Shown one piece after another: positions 8,988 through 16,224 of a DNA stretch of 64,000 nt. The notes under the pieces were generated by a model, which saw only the letters and a program-made list of their open reading frames with translations, did not search any database and was not told where the DNA came from. The translations under genes and the position numbers were made by a program. Position 1 is the first letter of the stretch; each line of letters begins with the position of its first letter. This stretch comes from JAVBQL01 sp031549085 (GTDB lineage: Bacteria > Spirochaetota > GWE2-31-10 > MWDO01): NCBI GenBank assembly GCA_031549085.1, contig JAVBQL010000019.1, forward strand, positions 17,252-81,251, read 5' to 3'.

Positions 8988-10022
8988 CTATTTTCCTGTG
9001 TTAGGCTTTGAGTCCTTAAAAAGTTCTTTTATACCGCCAAGAGAGCCAAGCACTCCTGTTGTTTCATAAGGCATAAAGACAACTTTTTCGCCTTGTTGAC
9101 CAGCTATCTCCTGAAGAGATTGAATATATTTCATTGCTATTAGATATTGAGCAGGATCTGTACTATTTTTTGATAGAACTTCTTGAATTAGTTTAAGAGC
9201 CTCTGCTTCAGCTTTTGCAAGTCTAATTTTTGCTTCCGCCTCACCAGTTGCAATGTTGATTGTTGCCTCTGCATCACCTTGAGACTTCTTGATTTGTGAT
9301 TGCTTATGTCCCTCTGCTTCAGCAATAAGTTTGTCCCTCTCTCCTTCAGCAGTCAATACCTTCGCTTGCTTATCACCTTCAGCGATTAGTATAGTCTGTC
9401 TCTTCTCTCTCTCGGCTCTCATCTGCTTCTCCATAGCCTCTCTAATCTCTTTTGGAGGAGAGATATCTTTAAGCTCTACTCTGTTTACCTTCACACCCCA
9501 TTTATCAGTTGCTTCATCAAGTATTTGTCTTAGTTCTGAATTTATTTTATCTCTGCTTGATAGAGTTTGATCAAGCTCAAGTCCACCGATAATGTTTCTC
9601 AAAGTTGTTTGAGTAAGTTTTTCAATTGCCATTGCAAGATTCTCTACCTCATACACAGATCTAAATGAATCCATTATTTGAAAGTATAGCAGTGCATCTA
9701 TCTCTAAAGTAACATTATCTCTAGTGATAACATTTTGCTTCGGAAAGTCAAACACACGCTCTCTTAAGTCAACATAGTCAACATATAGGTTTGATACATA
9801 AGTTTTTCCATCACTTCCATATCTTGTAACTCTAGTACTCACAGGACGTACCCTGTCAATAAAGGGTATTGTAAAGTTGATTCCAGATTCTAAAATCTTA
9901 TTAAACTTTCCCAACCTCTCAATTATTTTTACAGTTGATTGATTAACGATTTTAATCCCTGAAAAAACAAAGGCTATAACCATTATAATCAGCACAAGAA
10001 AAACAACAAATAGTGGTCCCAT
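8988..10022 (-). CDS. SPFH/Band 7 (stomatin/QmcA-like) membrane protein
   Basis: 344 residues. One N-terminal membrane anchor (about residues 4-22) is followed by the SPFH domain (STVKIIERLGKFNKILESG, VTLEIDALLYFQI, NIIGGLELDQTLSSRDKIN) and then a long helical, Ala/Glu/Lys-rich coiled coil (residues about 200-290, AEGDKQAKVLTAEGERDK). The tail is short and ends in a conserved MPYETTGVLGSLGG-like segment. Such proteins form large oligomeric rings in membrane microdomains, often with an NfeD protease, which is absent here. It is distinct in sequence from the second SPFH gene at 18.5 kb. Confidence 0.9.
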   Translation of the reverse strand: MGPLFVVFLVLIIMVIAFVFSGIKIVNQSTVKIIERLGKFNKILESGINFTIPFIDRVRPVSTRVTRYGSDGKTYVSNLYVDYVDLRERVFDFPKQNVITRDNVTLEIDALLYFQIMDSFRSVYEVENLAMAIEKLTQTTLRNIIGGLELDQTLSSRDKINSELRQILDEATDKWGVKVNRVELKDISPPKEIREAMEKQMRAEREKRQTILIAEGDKQAKVLTAEGERDKLIAEAEGHKQSQIKKSQGDAEATINIATGEAEAKIRLAKAEAEALKLIQEVLSKNSTDPAQYLIAMKYIQSLQEIAGQQGEKVVFMPYETTGVLGSLGGIKELFKDSKPNTGK

Positions 10023-10272
10023 AAAAGACTCCTAAAACATTATTTAAGCAAAAAGGTATTTAATCAAACAAATCATCTTTTTACCTTTCCCCTTTAAGAT
10101 ATTTATAAAGAGGTGCTATCCATTATAACAGAAGAGAAATTAATTGTCAAAAAGATTATCTATTCTTATTCAAAAGAAAGAAGAATATAGAAAGAAATAA
10201 TATATCGTTTTTTTAATAAAAATGGCTAAAGAGTGATCTTTTTGAATTTATATTTATCAAAAAGTAGATAAA

Positions 10273-10950
10273 TTAGGCTCTGCTTTTTAAAACTTTTCTT
10301 ATATCAAGGAGATAGACGAAAAAGCTAAAAAGTGAGAAAAAGGTTATTATTATAAAAAATATAAGTGAATTAATAGAAAATACACTGTCATAAATTGATA
10401 TATCTATCTCTTTATGGATAAGCACTCGCCTTGCTATTAAAAATAGTATTATTGTTAGAGAGAACATGCATTGCAAAAAGGTCTTTATTTTTCCAATAAT
10501 ATTAGCTGGAAGGTAGAAACCCTTTCTTTTTACATATGGTCTAAGGAAGAGATGCATAATAAATTCTCTAATGAATATTATCAAAAATAGATAGATTGGC
10601 ATTATACCAACCATTACAAAGGTAAAAAATACAAGAATAAAAAATATTGAGTCGGCAAGCGGATCAAAATGTTTCCCAAAATCGGTAACAATCCCAAGTT
10701 TTCTGGCAGAAAAACCATCAAGGGCATCTGTTACAATCGCTATTACAAAAATAAAAAAGAGCGCTATAAGCAGAACCATCTCATTTTTATAGTCAAGTTT
10801 TGACGATTTCAAAAAAATGAAAAGTGCAAAAAAGACAAACCCCAAAACAATTCTGCTTAAAGTTAGAATATTTGCAATATTAAAAAAGTTATCTTTAGAA
10901 ACACTCTTTTGGGAAGCTACCCCCCCTCCCCCTGCTTGATTTAGATCCAT
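10273..10950 (-). CDS. pgsA: CDP-alcohol phosphatidyltransferase (PgsA family)
   Basis: 225 residues with about six membrane segments. The family signature D-x2-DG-x2-AR-x8-G-x3-D-x3-D is complete (DALDGFSARKLG then DFGKHFDPLAD). The enzyme transfers a phosphatidyl group from CDP-diacylglycerol to an alcohol, probably glycerol-3-phosphate, at the inner membrane. ATG at 10950 overlaps the end of ndk by ten bases, so translation is coupled. The first 20 residues (MDLNQAGGGGVAS) form a Gly-rich extension encoded by a poly-G run (G5-A-G7, 10920-10932 on the other strand), which is out of keeping with this AT-rich sequence and could slip. Confidence 0.88.
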   Translation of the reverse strand: MDLNQAGGGGVASQKSVSKDNFFNIANILTLSRIVLGFVFFALFIFLKSSKLDYKNEMVLLIALFFIFVIAIVTDALDGFSARKLGIVTDFGKHFDPLADSIFFILVFFTFVMVGIMPIYLFLIIFIREFIMHLFLRPYVKRKGFYLPANIIGKIKTFLQCMFSLTIILFLIARRVLIHKEIDISIYDSVFSINSLIFFIIITFFSLFSFFVYLLDIRKVLKSRA

Positions 10951-11384
10951 TTATCAATCTCTCTCTTATAAGAAACAATCTCTTTTGCATCAAAAAAGTT
11001 ATCAATCTCTCTCTTTGCACTCTCAGGGCTATCTGATGTGTGAACAACATTTTGACCTGTATGTATTACAAAGTCACCCCTTATTGTACCGGGTTCTGCA
11101 TCGATTGCTTTTGTTGCTCCGGAGAGCTTTCTTGCCATCTTTATAGCATCATCTCCCTCAACTACCATCAAAACTACAGGAGAAGAGGTAATAAAGCCAA
11201 CAAGCTCTCCAAAGAAAGGCTTCTCTTTATGTTCTGCATAGTGGTACTCTGCCTTCTCTTTTGCAACCAAAGAGAGTTTCATTGCAACGATCTTCAATCC
11301 CTTTTTTTCAAATCTTGATATTATCTCTCCCGCAATTCCTCTCTGCAAACAGTCTGGCTTTAATATAATAAAGGTTCTTTCCAT
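10941..11384 (-). CDS. ndk: nucleoside diphosphate kinase
   Basis: 147 residues, normal length. It makes NTPs from NDPs by a phospho-histidine ping-pong mechanism. Visible are ERTFIILKPDCLQRG at the N-terminus, the loop around the active His (GQNVVHTSDSPESAKREI; the usual form is HGSDS, so Gly is replaced by Thr) and the conserved GTIRGDF. It is first in a two-gene unit with pgsA (10-bp overlap). An AGGAG-type site lies upstream of ATG 11384. Confidence 0.94.
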   Translation of the reverse strand: MERTFIILKPDCLQRGIAGEIISRFEKKGLKIVAMKLSLVAKEKAEYHYAEHKEKPFFGELVGFITSSPVVLMVVEGDDAIKMARKLSGATKAIDAEPGTIRGDFVIHTGQNVVHTSDSPESAKREIDNFFDAKEIVSYKREIDKWI

Positions 11385-11457
11385 GATTAAAATGCTCCTT
11401 TTAAGCTCAAAAACATATATTTTTTATGATAAATTTAAACACTATCTAAATAAACAA

Positions 11458-11508
11458 TAAGCTAGAATCCAAAAAAGATATGATAAAATTTCTAGACTCT
11501 AGCTTAAT
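11458..11508 (-). terminator. possible terminator after the small DUF2934-like gene
   Basis: TAAGCTAGA at the left and TCTAGCTTA at the right pair across a roughly 30-nt interior that can fold partly. It lies between the stop at 11583 and the ndk start. The loop is long, so the call is tentative. Confidence 0.35.
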
Positions 11509-11582
11509 AAAACACAAATAGATCTAAAATGCTAAATAATAATTTTAATAATTATTAAATTAAAAAGATCATTATAGCGGAT

Positions 11583-11756
11583 CTAGTCTTTAATTCCATA
11601 TTTCTTCTTAATCTCATTTGAAGCTTTGAAATAGTCTGAGATTTGGTCGCCAGGCTCATTATTTTTCTTTCTAGTCTCATAAATCTCGTAAGCCATCCTC
11701 TCTATCTCGTTTTGTACCTGTAGCAAATCTACTTGTTCTTCTTTTTTCTTTGCCAT
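11583..11756 (-). CDS. small DUF2934-like protein
   Basis: 57 residues, starting with MAKKKEEQVDLLQVQNEIE and continuing IERMAYEIYETRK ... GDQISDYFKASNEIKKKYG. The pattern R-A-Y-E-I-[WY] followed by an acidic/aromatic segment and A-x-x-E-I is that of DUF2934, a short helical protein of unknown role. A clear AAGGAG lies ten bases before ATG 11756. No partner gene is obvious; ndk is next on the same strand, but about 200 bases away and beyond a possible terminator. Confidence 0.7.
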   Translation of the reverse strand: MAKKKEEQVDLLQVQNEIERMAYEIYETRKKNNEPGDQISDYFKASNEIKKKYGIKD

Positions 11757-11871
11757 TTTTTACTCCTTAAATTGATTTTTTTTAAAAAAATATTTTTCAT
11801 AAAAATAGCATACATCATCATTATAACAAACTTCGTAAATAAAATCAATAAACAAATCTAAAAAATAATAT

Positions 11872-11899
11872 TTGACTTTTTTTTTTTTTCTGATACATT
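11872..11899 (+). promoter_or_regulatory. candidate promoter of the PAP2-like gene
   Basis: TTGACT (11872-11877), a 16-nt T-rich spacer and TACATT (11894-11899) lie directly before ATG 11907. The short distance suggests leaderless or near-leaderless transcription. Confidence 0.4.
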
Positions 11900-11906
11900 A
11901 GGCTCT

Positions 11907-12428
11907 ATGATAAATAATATACATAACAATTTTAATATGCTTATGGGACAATTTATATCCCTTTTTACCGACTCTTTTTTCAATAGAGCGCTGATACTCT
12001 GCTGTTCGGCACACATTCTCTCTATGGTGTTCAAACTTGTTCTAAATTCAATCAAAAACAAAAAGTTTGACCCAAAATCAGCCTTTAATTATGGGGGAAT
12101 GCCATCAAGCCACACAGTCTTTATTATGTCATTTGTGTTTGGTATTGCTTTTGATCCAAACTTTGGTTTCAGCTCTGCCATGCTTGTACTCTCTATAATA
12201 ATGGCAGCAGTTATTCTGATGGATGCCGTTAGACTTCGTGGAGCAATCGACCAGCTTAATATAGCTGTTTCAGAAATTGCAAAAGAGAATCCTGAATTAA
12301 AAAGCAAAATAGCCATTCCAAGACTTGTAGCTCACAAAACTAATGAGGTCATTGCAGGCATTGTATTTGCCTTTGTATACACTTTCCTATTTTATCTTTT
12401 TTTCTATCATATTTTTGTTTTGAAATAG
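11907..12428 (+). CDS. divergent PAP2 family (DUF212) membrane protein
   Basis: 173 residues, four hydrophobic segments. The conserved motifs of the divergent PAP2 group are present: GGMPSSHT (about residue 67), DAVRLRGAIDQLN, and the late HKTNEVIAGIVFAF, equivalent to GHTxxEVxxG. The family is assumed to be a lipid or polyprenyl phosphatase, although not all catalytic residues of true PAP2 enzymes are kept. There is no Shine-Dalgarno before ATG 11907, and a TTGACT / TACATT promoter-like pair ends only seven bases upstream, so the mRNA may be leaderless. It heads a four-gene run ending with nth. Confidence 0.85.
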   Translation: MINNIHNNFNMLMGQFISLFTDSFFNRALILCCSAHILSMVFKLVLNSIKNKKFDPKSAFNYGGMPSSHTVFIMSFVFGIAFDPNFGFSSAMLVLSIIMAAVILMDAVRLRGAIDQLNIAVSEIAKENPELKSKIAIPRLVAHKTNEVIAGIVFAFVYTFLFYLFFYHIFVLK

Positions 12429-12431
12429 AGT

Positions 12432-12878
12432 ATGGGCATTTACAAAGCATTAAGCATGCATGAAGGTACTATATTAGATATACTCTTTGGTTTTAAAACA
12501 GAGGAGCATAAGGTTTGGGGAACAGACCATAGGGGTGATATTCTCATATGTTCCATAGCAAACAACAGATATAGAGGCTTTGTTTTCTGTGTAGTAAACC
12601 TCTATGAGTGTCTTAAGAGTGGCAGCAAAGGAAATACATTCTATTTTAAAAATATCAGACCAGTAAAACCGATACCCATAAGAGGTAACAGAGGTCTCTA
12701 TGATATAGAACTTGATGAAGAGATCAAATTCATAAATCTAAAGAGAGATAGAGCTACAATCAATTTTGTAAAATCAAGTATGCAAAAATCTTTAGGATAT
12801 AAAAAAATACATCCAGTTGATATACTTATTGATATATCAAATGAATATAGAGAGTCTTACGATTCTCTATTAAAATAG
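12432..12878 (+). CDS. conserved hypothetical protein
   Basis: 148 residues, soluble, no signal peptide. I do not recognise a family. It begins MGIYKALSMHEGTILDILFG, has a WGTDHRGDILICS strand region and a PVKPIPIRGNRGLYDIELDEE segment reminiscent of an ASCH/PUA-like or OB-type small beta barrel (weak resemblance only). ATG lies three bases after the stop of the PAP2-like gene, with no strong ribosome site of its own, so coupling is likely. Gene order PAP2-like, unknown, thioesterase, nth. Confidence 0.65.
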   Translation: MGIYKALSMHEGTILDILFGFKTEEHKVWGTDHRGDILICSIANNRYRGFVFCVVNLYECLKSGSKGNTFYFKNIRPVKPIPIRGNRGLYDIELDEEIKFINLKRDRATINFVKSSMQKSLGYKKIHPVDILIDISNEYRESYDSLLK

Positions 12879-12912
12879 GTAAAACAATCAAGTTTAAGGG
12901 AGAGTTTTTAAA

Positions 12913-13317
12913 ATGTATATATTTCCAATTCAGGTAGAATTTGAAGATGTTGACAGCTATGGCGTTATGCACCACCCAAAAGTTCTATGCTATTTTGAGA
13001 GAGCAAGAATGCACTATCTTCTTGAGAATAATATAAATATCTCAGAACGCGGGGTTGGAACTTTGATAAGAGATGTAGCTATTCAATATAGATCTCCACT
13101 TCTCTTGGCAGAGCAGGTAAAAATAGAGATTGTTGCAACATGTGTTGAGAGATATAGATTCGCCCTAGAGTATGCCGTAAAGAAAGCTGATGGAAAAATC
13201 GCTATAAGAGCAAAAACTGAGCTCTGTACAATAGATTTAGCAACAAAAAAACTGACTCCAATCCCAGACTATCTAGACAAACTATTAAGAGATATATTAG
13301 TTAAAGAGACAGTTTAA
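12913..13317 (+). CDS. acyl-CoA thioesterase, 4HBT/YbgC-type hotdog
   Basis: 134 residues, the length of a single hotdog domain. The signature FEDVDSYGVMHHPKVLCYFERAR matches the YbgC/FadM/4HBT group: an acidic residue (Asp in EDVD) followed by GVMHHPKVL, which carries the catalytic region. It hydrolyses acyl-CoA thioesters; the natural substrate cannot be told. It starts 34 bases after the previous gene and ends 3 bases before nth. Confidence 0.85.
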   Translation: MYIFPIQVEFEDVDSYGVMHHPKVLCYFERARMHYLLENNINISERGVGTLIRDVAIQYRSPLLLAEQVKIEIVATCVERYRFALEYAVKKADGKIAIRAKTELCTIDLATKKLTPIPDYLDKLLRDILVKETV

Positions 13318-13320
13318 AAA

Positions 13321-13968
13321 ATGAATATTGAATTTTTAATCTCTGTTCTAAAAAAGAACTATGATAGAAATATTGCTCCCTCAGTTACACTGATATCAGA
13401 ACTAACAAAAAGTCCATTCTGTGTTTTTGTATCAACCATAATAAGCCTTAGAACCAAAGATCAAGTAACCATAGAGTCCTCAAAAAGGCTCTTTAACGAG
13501 GTAAAATCTTTCTATGATATGCAAAACATAGCTGAAGAGAAGATAGCCTCTCTAATATATCCCGCTGGCTTCTATAAAACAAAAGCAAAAAGATTGAAAG
13601 AGGTTGCAAATATAGTAATAGATAAGTATAGTGGTGAGCTTCCAAGTGATATGGAGAAACTTCTTGAGCTGCCGGGTGTTGGAAGAAAGACAGCCAACTT
13701 AGTTAGAATACTTGGATTCAATCTTGATGGAATATGTGTTGACACCCATGTACATAGAATCAGCAACAGGCTTGGGCTTGTAGAAACAAAGACACCAGAG
13801 CAAACAGAGTTCTCTCTTATGGAGGCTGTTGAACAGAAGTATTGGAGGAGTCTTAATGAGTATATGGTTAGCTATGGACAGATAGTATGCACACCAATAT
13901 CACCCCACTGCTCTCTATGTAAAGTAAATAGTGAGTGTCCAAAGGTTGGCGTTACAACTTCAAGGTAG
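13321..13968 (+). CDS. nth: endonuclease III (DNA glycosylase/AP lyase)
   Basis: 215 residues. The helix-hairpin-helix is LPGVGRKTANLV with the catalytic Lys 123, and VDTHVHRISNRLGL carries the catalytic Asp 141 (equivalents of K120 and D138 in E. coli). The C-terminal iron-sulphur loop has Cys 190, 197, 200 and 206 in the standard C-x6-C-x2-C-x5-C spacing. It removes oxidised pyrimidines in base-excision repair. Last gene of the run; a C/G-run hairpin follows ten bases after the stop. Confidence 0.95.
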   Translation: MNIEFLISVLKKNYDRNIAPSVTLISELTKSPFCVFVSTIISLRTKDQVTIESSKRLFNEVKSFYDMQNIAEEKIASLIYPAGFYKTKAKRLKEVANIVIDKYSGELPSDMEKLLELPGVGRKTANLVRILGFNLDGICVDTHVHRISNRLGLVETKTPEQTEFSLMEAVEQKYWRSLNEYMVSYGQIVCTPISPHCSLCKVNSECPKVGVTTSR

Positions 13969-13978
13969 AGGCTTTTTT

Positions 13979-14020
13979 CTAATCCCCCCCCAACCCCCTT
14001 TTGTCAAAAAGGGGGCTTAA
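13979..14020 (+). repeat. C/G-run hairpin repeat, copy 1
   Basis: CTAATC, a C run, AA, then CCCCCTTTT / AAAAGGGGG stem with a 3-5 nt loop. It sits ten bases after the nth stop. Same family as copies at 16159, 18397, 19750, 24232, 27791, 28165 and 47528. It probably acts as a terminator-like cap and is mobile or REP-like by its repetition. Confidence 0.75.
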
Positions 14021-14264
14021 ACTAAGAGGTTTAACTATATAACTTGCTTCCTCATAATAAACAGAGTTTTTTTGTTTATGTAAAAACGACCGGTTTGTCT
14101 TTTTTGTGATATGCAAGTCAATTTTTTGAAATCGTACACGATTAGAAAAAATTTTTGTTGCATACCACAGCAAGACAAACCTACTTGCTAACATTTCTTT
14201 CCTCATAACCCATAATAAATAACATACTTTTTTTGTACTATATCATTGTTTTTTATTTTTTAAA

Positions 14265-14331
14265 TTTAGAAACTAAAACTTTTTTCCCATACAAGATACC
14301 CATCAAAAAGGACGTGGCTAGTAAAAAAAAC
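14265..14331 (+). repeat. AAAAAGGACGTGG repeat, copy 1
   Basis: TTTAGAAAC ... CATCAAAAAGGACGTGGCTA followed by an A run. About 65 bp are alignable, with divergence, to the reverse strand at 18091-18156 and 19781-19836. Unknown family. Confidence 0.5.
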
Positions 14332-14437
14332 GTGGGAACTAAAAAAGTAAAAAAACTTGTAATTTTTAAAAATAAATACGATAAATATAGTATGTTAACT
14401 TTTCCTAAAGAAATTCAAACAGCTTTACTCTGTCACC

Positions 14438-15814
14438 ATGGAAACTAACCTAAAGAACACCGTTAAAGAGAGCTCCATTATACTATTTAGTATTATAAAA
14501 TGGGGAATCTTGGCTCTGATTATTGGTGTTGTGACAGGTCTTGCCGCTGGACTCTTTACAAAGACTCTCAACTTTTGTAGTGGCATAACTGGTAAATTTG
14601 AATATTACTACTTTGCATTGCCTATAATATTTTTTATTAATGGACTTGCTCTTCTCTATATTTTTCCAAACGCCAATGTATACACAACAAACAAGCTTAT
14701 TGAACATGTAAATAACAGAAAACCAATACCAATAATGTCCATCCCAAAAGTATTTATCCTCTCTATAGTAACATTAAGTTCTGGCGGTTCACTTGGAAAA
14801 GAGGCTCCAGTTGCTGACATAGGCGGCAGTCTAGCCTCTGCCTTTGGAAAACTGCTTCGGCTAAAAGAGGAGGACTTAAGCAAGCTTATGGTTTGTGGCA
14901 TTAGTGCTGGTTTTGCAGCGATATTGGGGACACCAATTGCAGGCAGCCTATTTGGTGCAGAGGTGCTCTTTGTTGGAGGCATCCTCTATGAAGTACTCCT
15001 CCCCTCATTCTTTGCGGGAATTGTAAGCTTTAAGGTTAGCCAAATGGTGCTTGGGGCTAATTCACACCCATTTATAATAGCAAATATTCCAGAGTTCAAT
15101 AAATTTTTCTTTCTTCAAGTTATTGCTGCAGGTATTTTTTTTGGAATATGCTCTATAATTTTGATAGAGTCTATAAAATTAAACAAGGTTCTATATAACA
15201 AAATTAAGGTGTGGAAACCATTTAAAAATATATGGGGCGGAGTTTTTTTAGTGGTTCTTGCACTGCTTATTGGCAAAGACTATTTGGGATTGGGTGAAAA
15301 TGTGGTCGCTGCTGCTATAAGCGGAGAAAAAATTGTAATTTACGCTTTTCTATTAAAAATTCTATTCACCTCAATAACCTACTCATGGGGAGGTGTTGGA
15401 GGTATGATCTCACCTCTGCTTTTTATTGGGGCTACAGCTGGGGCAGCATTTGCCAACATTATGGGATATGACCCAACAATATTTGCCGCACTTGGCTTTG
15501 TAAGTGTTCTTGCTGGAGCAACCAACACTCCAATATCAGCATCAATCCTTGCAATAGAGCTCTTTGGTCCTGCAATTGGTGTATATGCCGCTGTCTCATC
15601 ACTCTTAAGCTTTCTTATCACAGGGAACAGAACCCTCTTTCCTGCACAAATTTTAAAGATAAAAAAATCTTCATCACTAAATCTTGAGACTGGAAAGACA
15701 ATGGAGGATACAAATATCTCCTATGACAATTATAATAGGAAAAAGCTAAAAGAGGTTTATAATAGTGTCAAAACGAAGCTAAACATAAAAAGCAAGAAAA
15801 AAGATGGGGAGTAG
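14438..15814 (+). CDS. ClC-family chloride channel/transporter
   Basis: 458 residues, about ten membrane helices. The three ion-selectivity regions are visible: SSGGSLGKEAPVADIGG (with the gating Glu in GKEAP, where most members have GKEGP), GFAAILGTPIAGSLFGAE, and GGVGGMISPLLFIGATAG. A basic tail of about 55 residues follows the last helix; no CBS domains. It moves chloride (or another halide), probably in exchange for protons. The start at 14438 has no good ribosome site, and the upstream DNA is repeat-derived, so the first residues are uncertain. It is flanked by inverted copies of the C/G-run hairpin (13979 and 16159). Confidence 0.88.
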   Translation: METNLKNTVKESSIILFSIIKWGILALIIGVVTGLAAGLFTKTLNFCSGITGKFEYYYFALPIIFFINGLALLYIFPNANVYTTNKLIEHVNNRKPIPIMSIPKVFILSIVTLSSGGSLGKEAPVADIGGSLASAFGKLLRLKEEDLSKLMVCGISAGFAAILGTPIAGSLFGAEVLFVGGILYEVLLPSFFAGIVSFKVSQMVLGANSHPFIIANIPEFNKFFFLQVIAAGIFFGICSIILIESIKLNKVLYNKIKVWKPFKNIWGGVFLVVLALLIGKDYLGLGENVVAAAISGEKIVIYAFLLKILFTSITYSWGGVGGMISPLLFIGATAGAAFANIMGYDPTIFAALGFVSVLAGATNTPISASILAIELFGPAIGVYAAVSSLLSFLITGNRTLFPAQILKIKKSSSLNLETGKTMEDTNISYDNYNRKKLKEVYNSVKTKLNIKSKKKDGE

Positions 15815-16036
15815 AAATAAACTATTAATAATATTTTAATAGAGTTTTTAAAAAAACTTATCTAGCTAATTAACTATTGTTTTTAGCTTATGAGGATAAT
15901 CACAAAGATTTTTGTATATTTCGTATAGAAGCAGAGATGCTTAACGGTATTTTCTATCGATTTTAACATTTATAAAATTTTCATATTTACCTTTGGTTTA
16001 TGAGGGATATCAACAAAGTTTTTTTTGTTTTTTCAT

Positions 16037-16116
16037 AGGCTATTAAAGGGTATATAACAAAGATTTTATCTCGTTATTACGCCAATAAAATCGACTTATA
16101 TATCCTTTAATAGCCT
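16037..16116 (+). repeat. private-arm palindrome with conserved core, copy a
   Basis: Arms AGGCTATTAAAGG-x-TATATAA pair with one mismatch. The core is AACAAAGATTTTAT, a loop containing CTCGTTATTACGCCA, and ATAAAATCGACTTA. The same core loop occurs in copy d, but with different arms. Confidence 0.8.
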
Positions 16117-16158
16117 TTTCTAACATAACTTAAAACTCTAATTATAGCTAAACCTTCT

Positions 16159-16197
16159 TTAACCCCCTTTATGTAAAGGGGGTTGGGGGGATTAGAA
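16159..16197 (-). repeat. C/G-run hairpin repeat, copy 2
   Basis: AACCCCCTTTA / TAAAGGGGGTT stem followed by GGGGGGATTAGAA; inverted relative to copy 1. It lies just beyond the 3' end of dsbD, where it would act as its terminator. Confidence 0.75.
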
Positions 16198-16224
16198 AAA
16201 GAGCATCTCTTTTGCACAAAAAAA

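Larger units (their letters stand above)
13969..14437. other. repeat-containing intergenic island (nth-ClC)
   Basis: It holds a C/G-run hairpin (13979-14020) and a copy of the short AAAAAGGACGTGG repeat (14265-14331). The two small open frames in it have no ribosome site or recognisable product. No other gene is seen. Confidence 0.6.
15815..16224. other. repeat-containing intergenic island (ClC-dsbD)
   Basis: It contains an eroded left half of the palindromic repeat (about 15891-15923, with CACAAAGATTTTTGTATATT), a second eroded fragment near 16008-16032, a full copy at 16037-16116 and a C/G-run hairpin at 16159-16197. No gene seen. Confidence 0.6.

Noticed and set aside
13979..14206. 75-codon reverse frame after nth
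   Set aside because: Lies across the C/G-run hairpin and non-coding AT-rich DNA; no ribosome site or family.
14233..14448. 71-codon open frame before the ClC gene
   Set aside because: No ribosome site, low-complexity Lys/Phe-rich product, and it covers a repeat copy at 14265-14331.
13979..16197. ClC gene as a composite transposon between inverted hairpins
   Set aside because: The same hairpins lie at most gene ends in the region, there is no transposase, and composition of the gene matches its neighbours.
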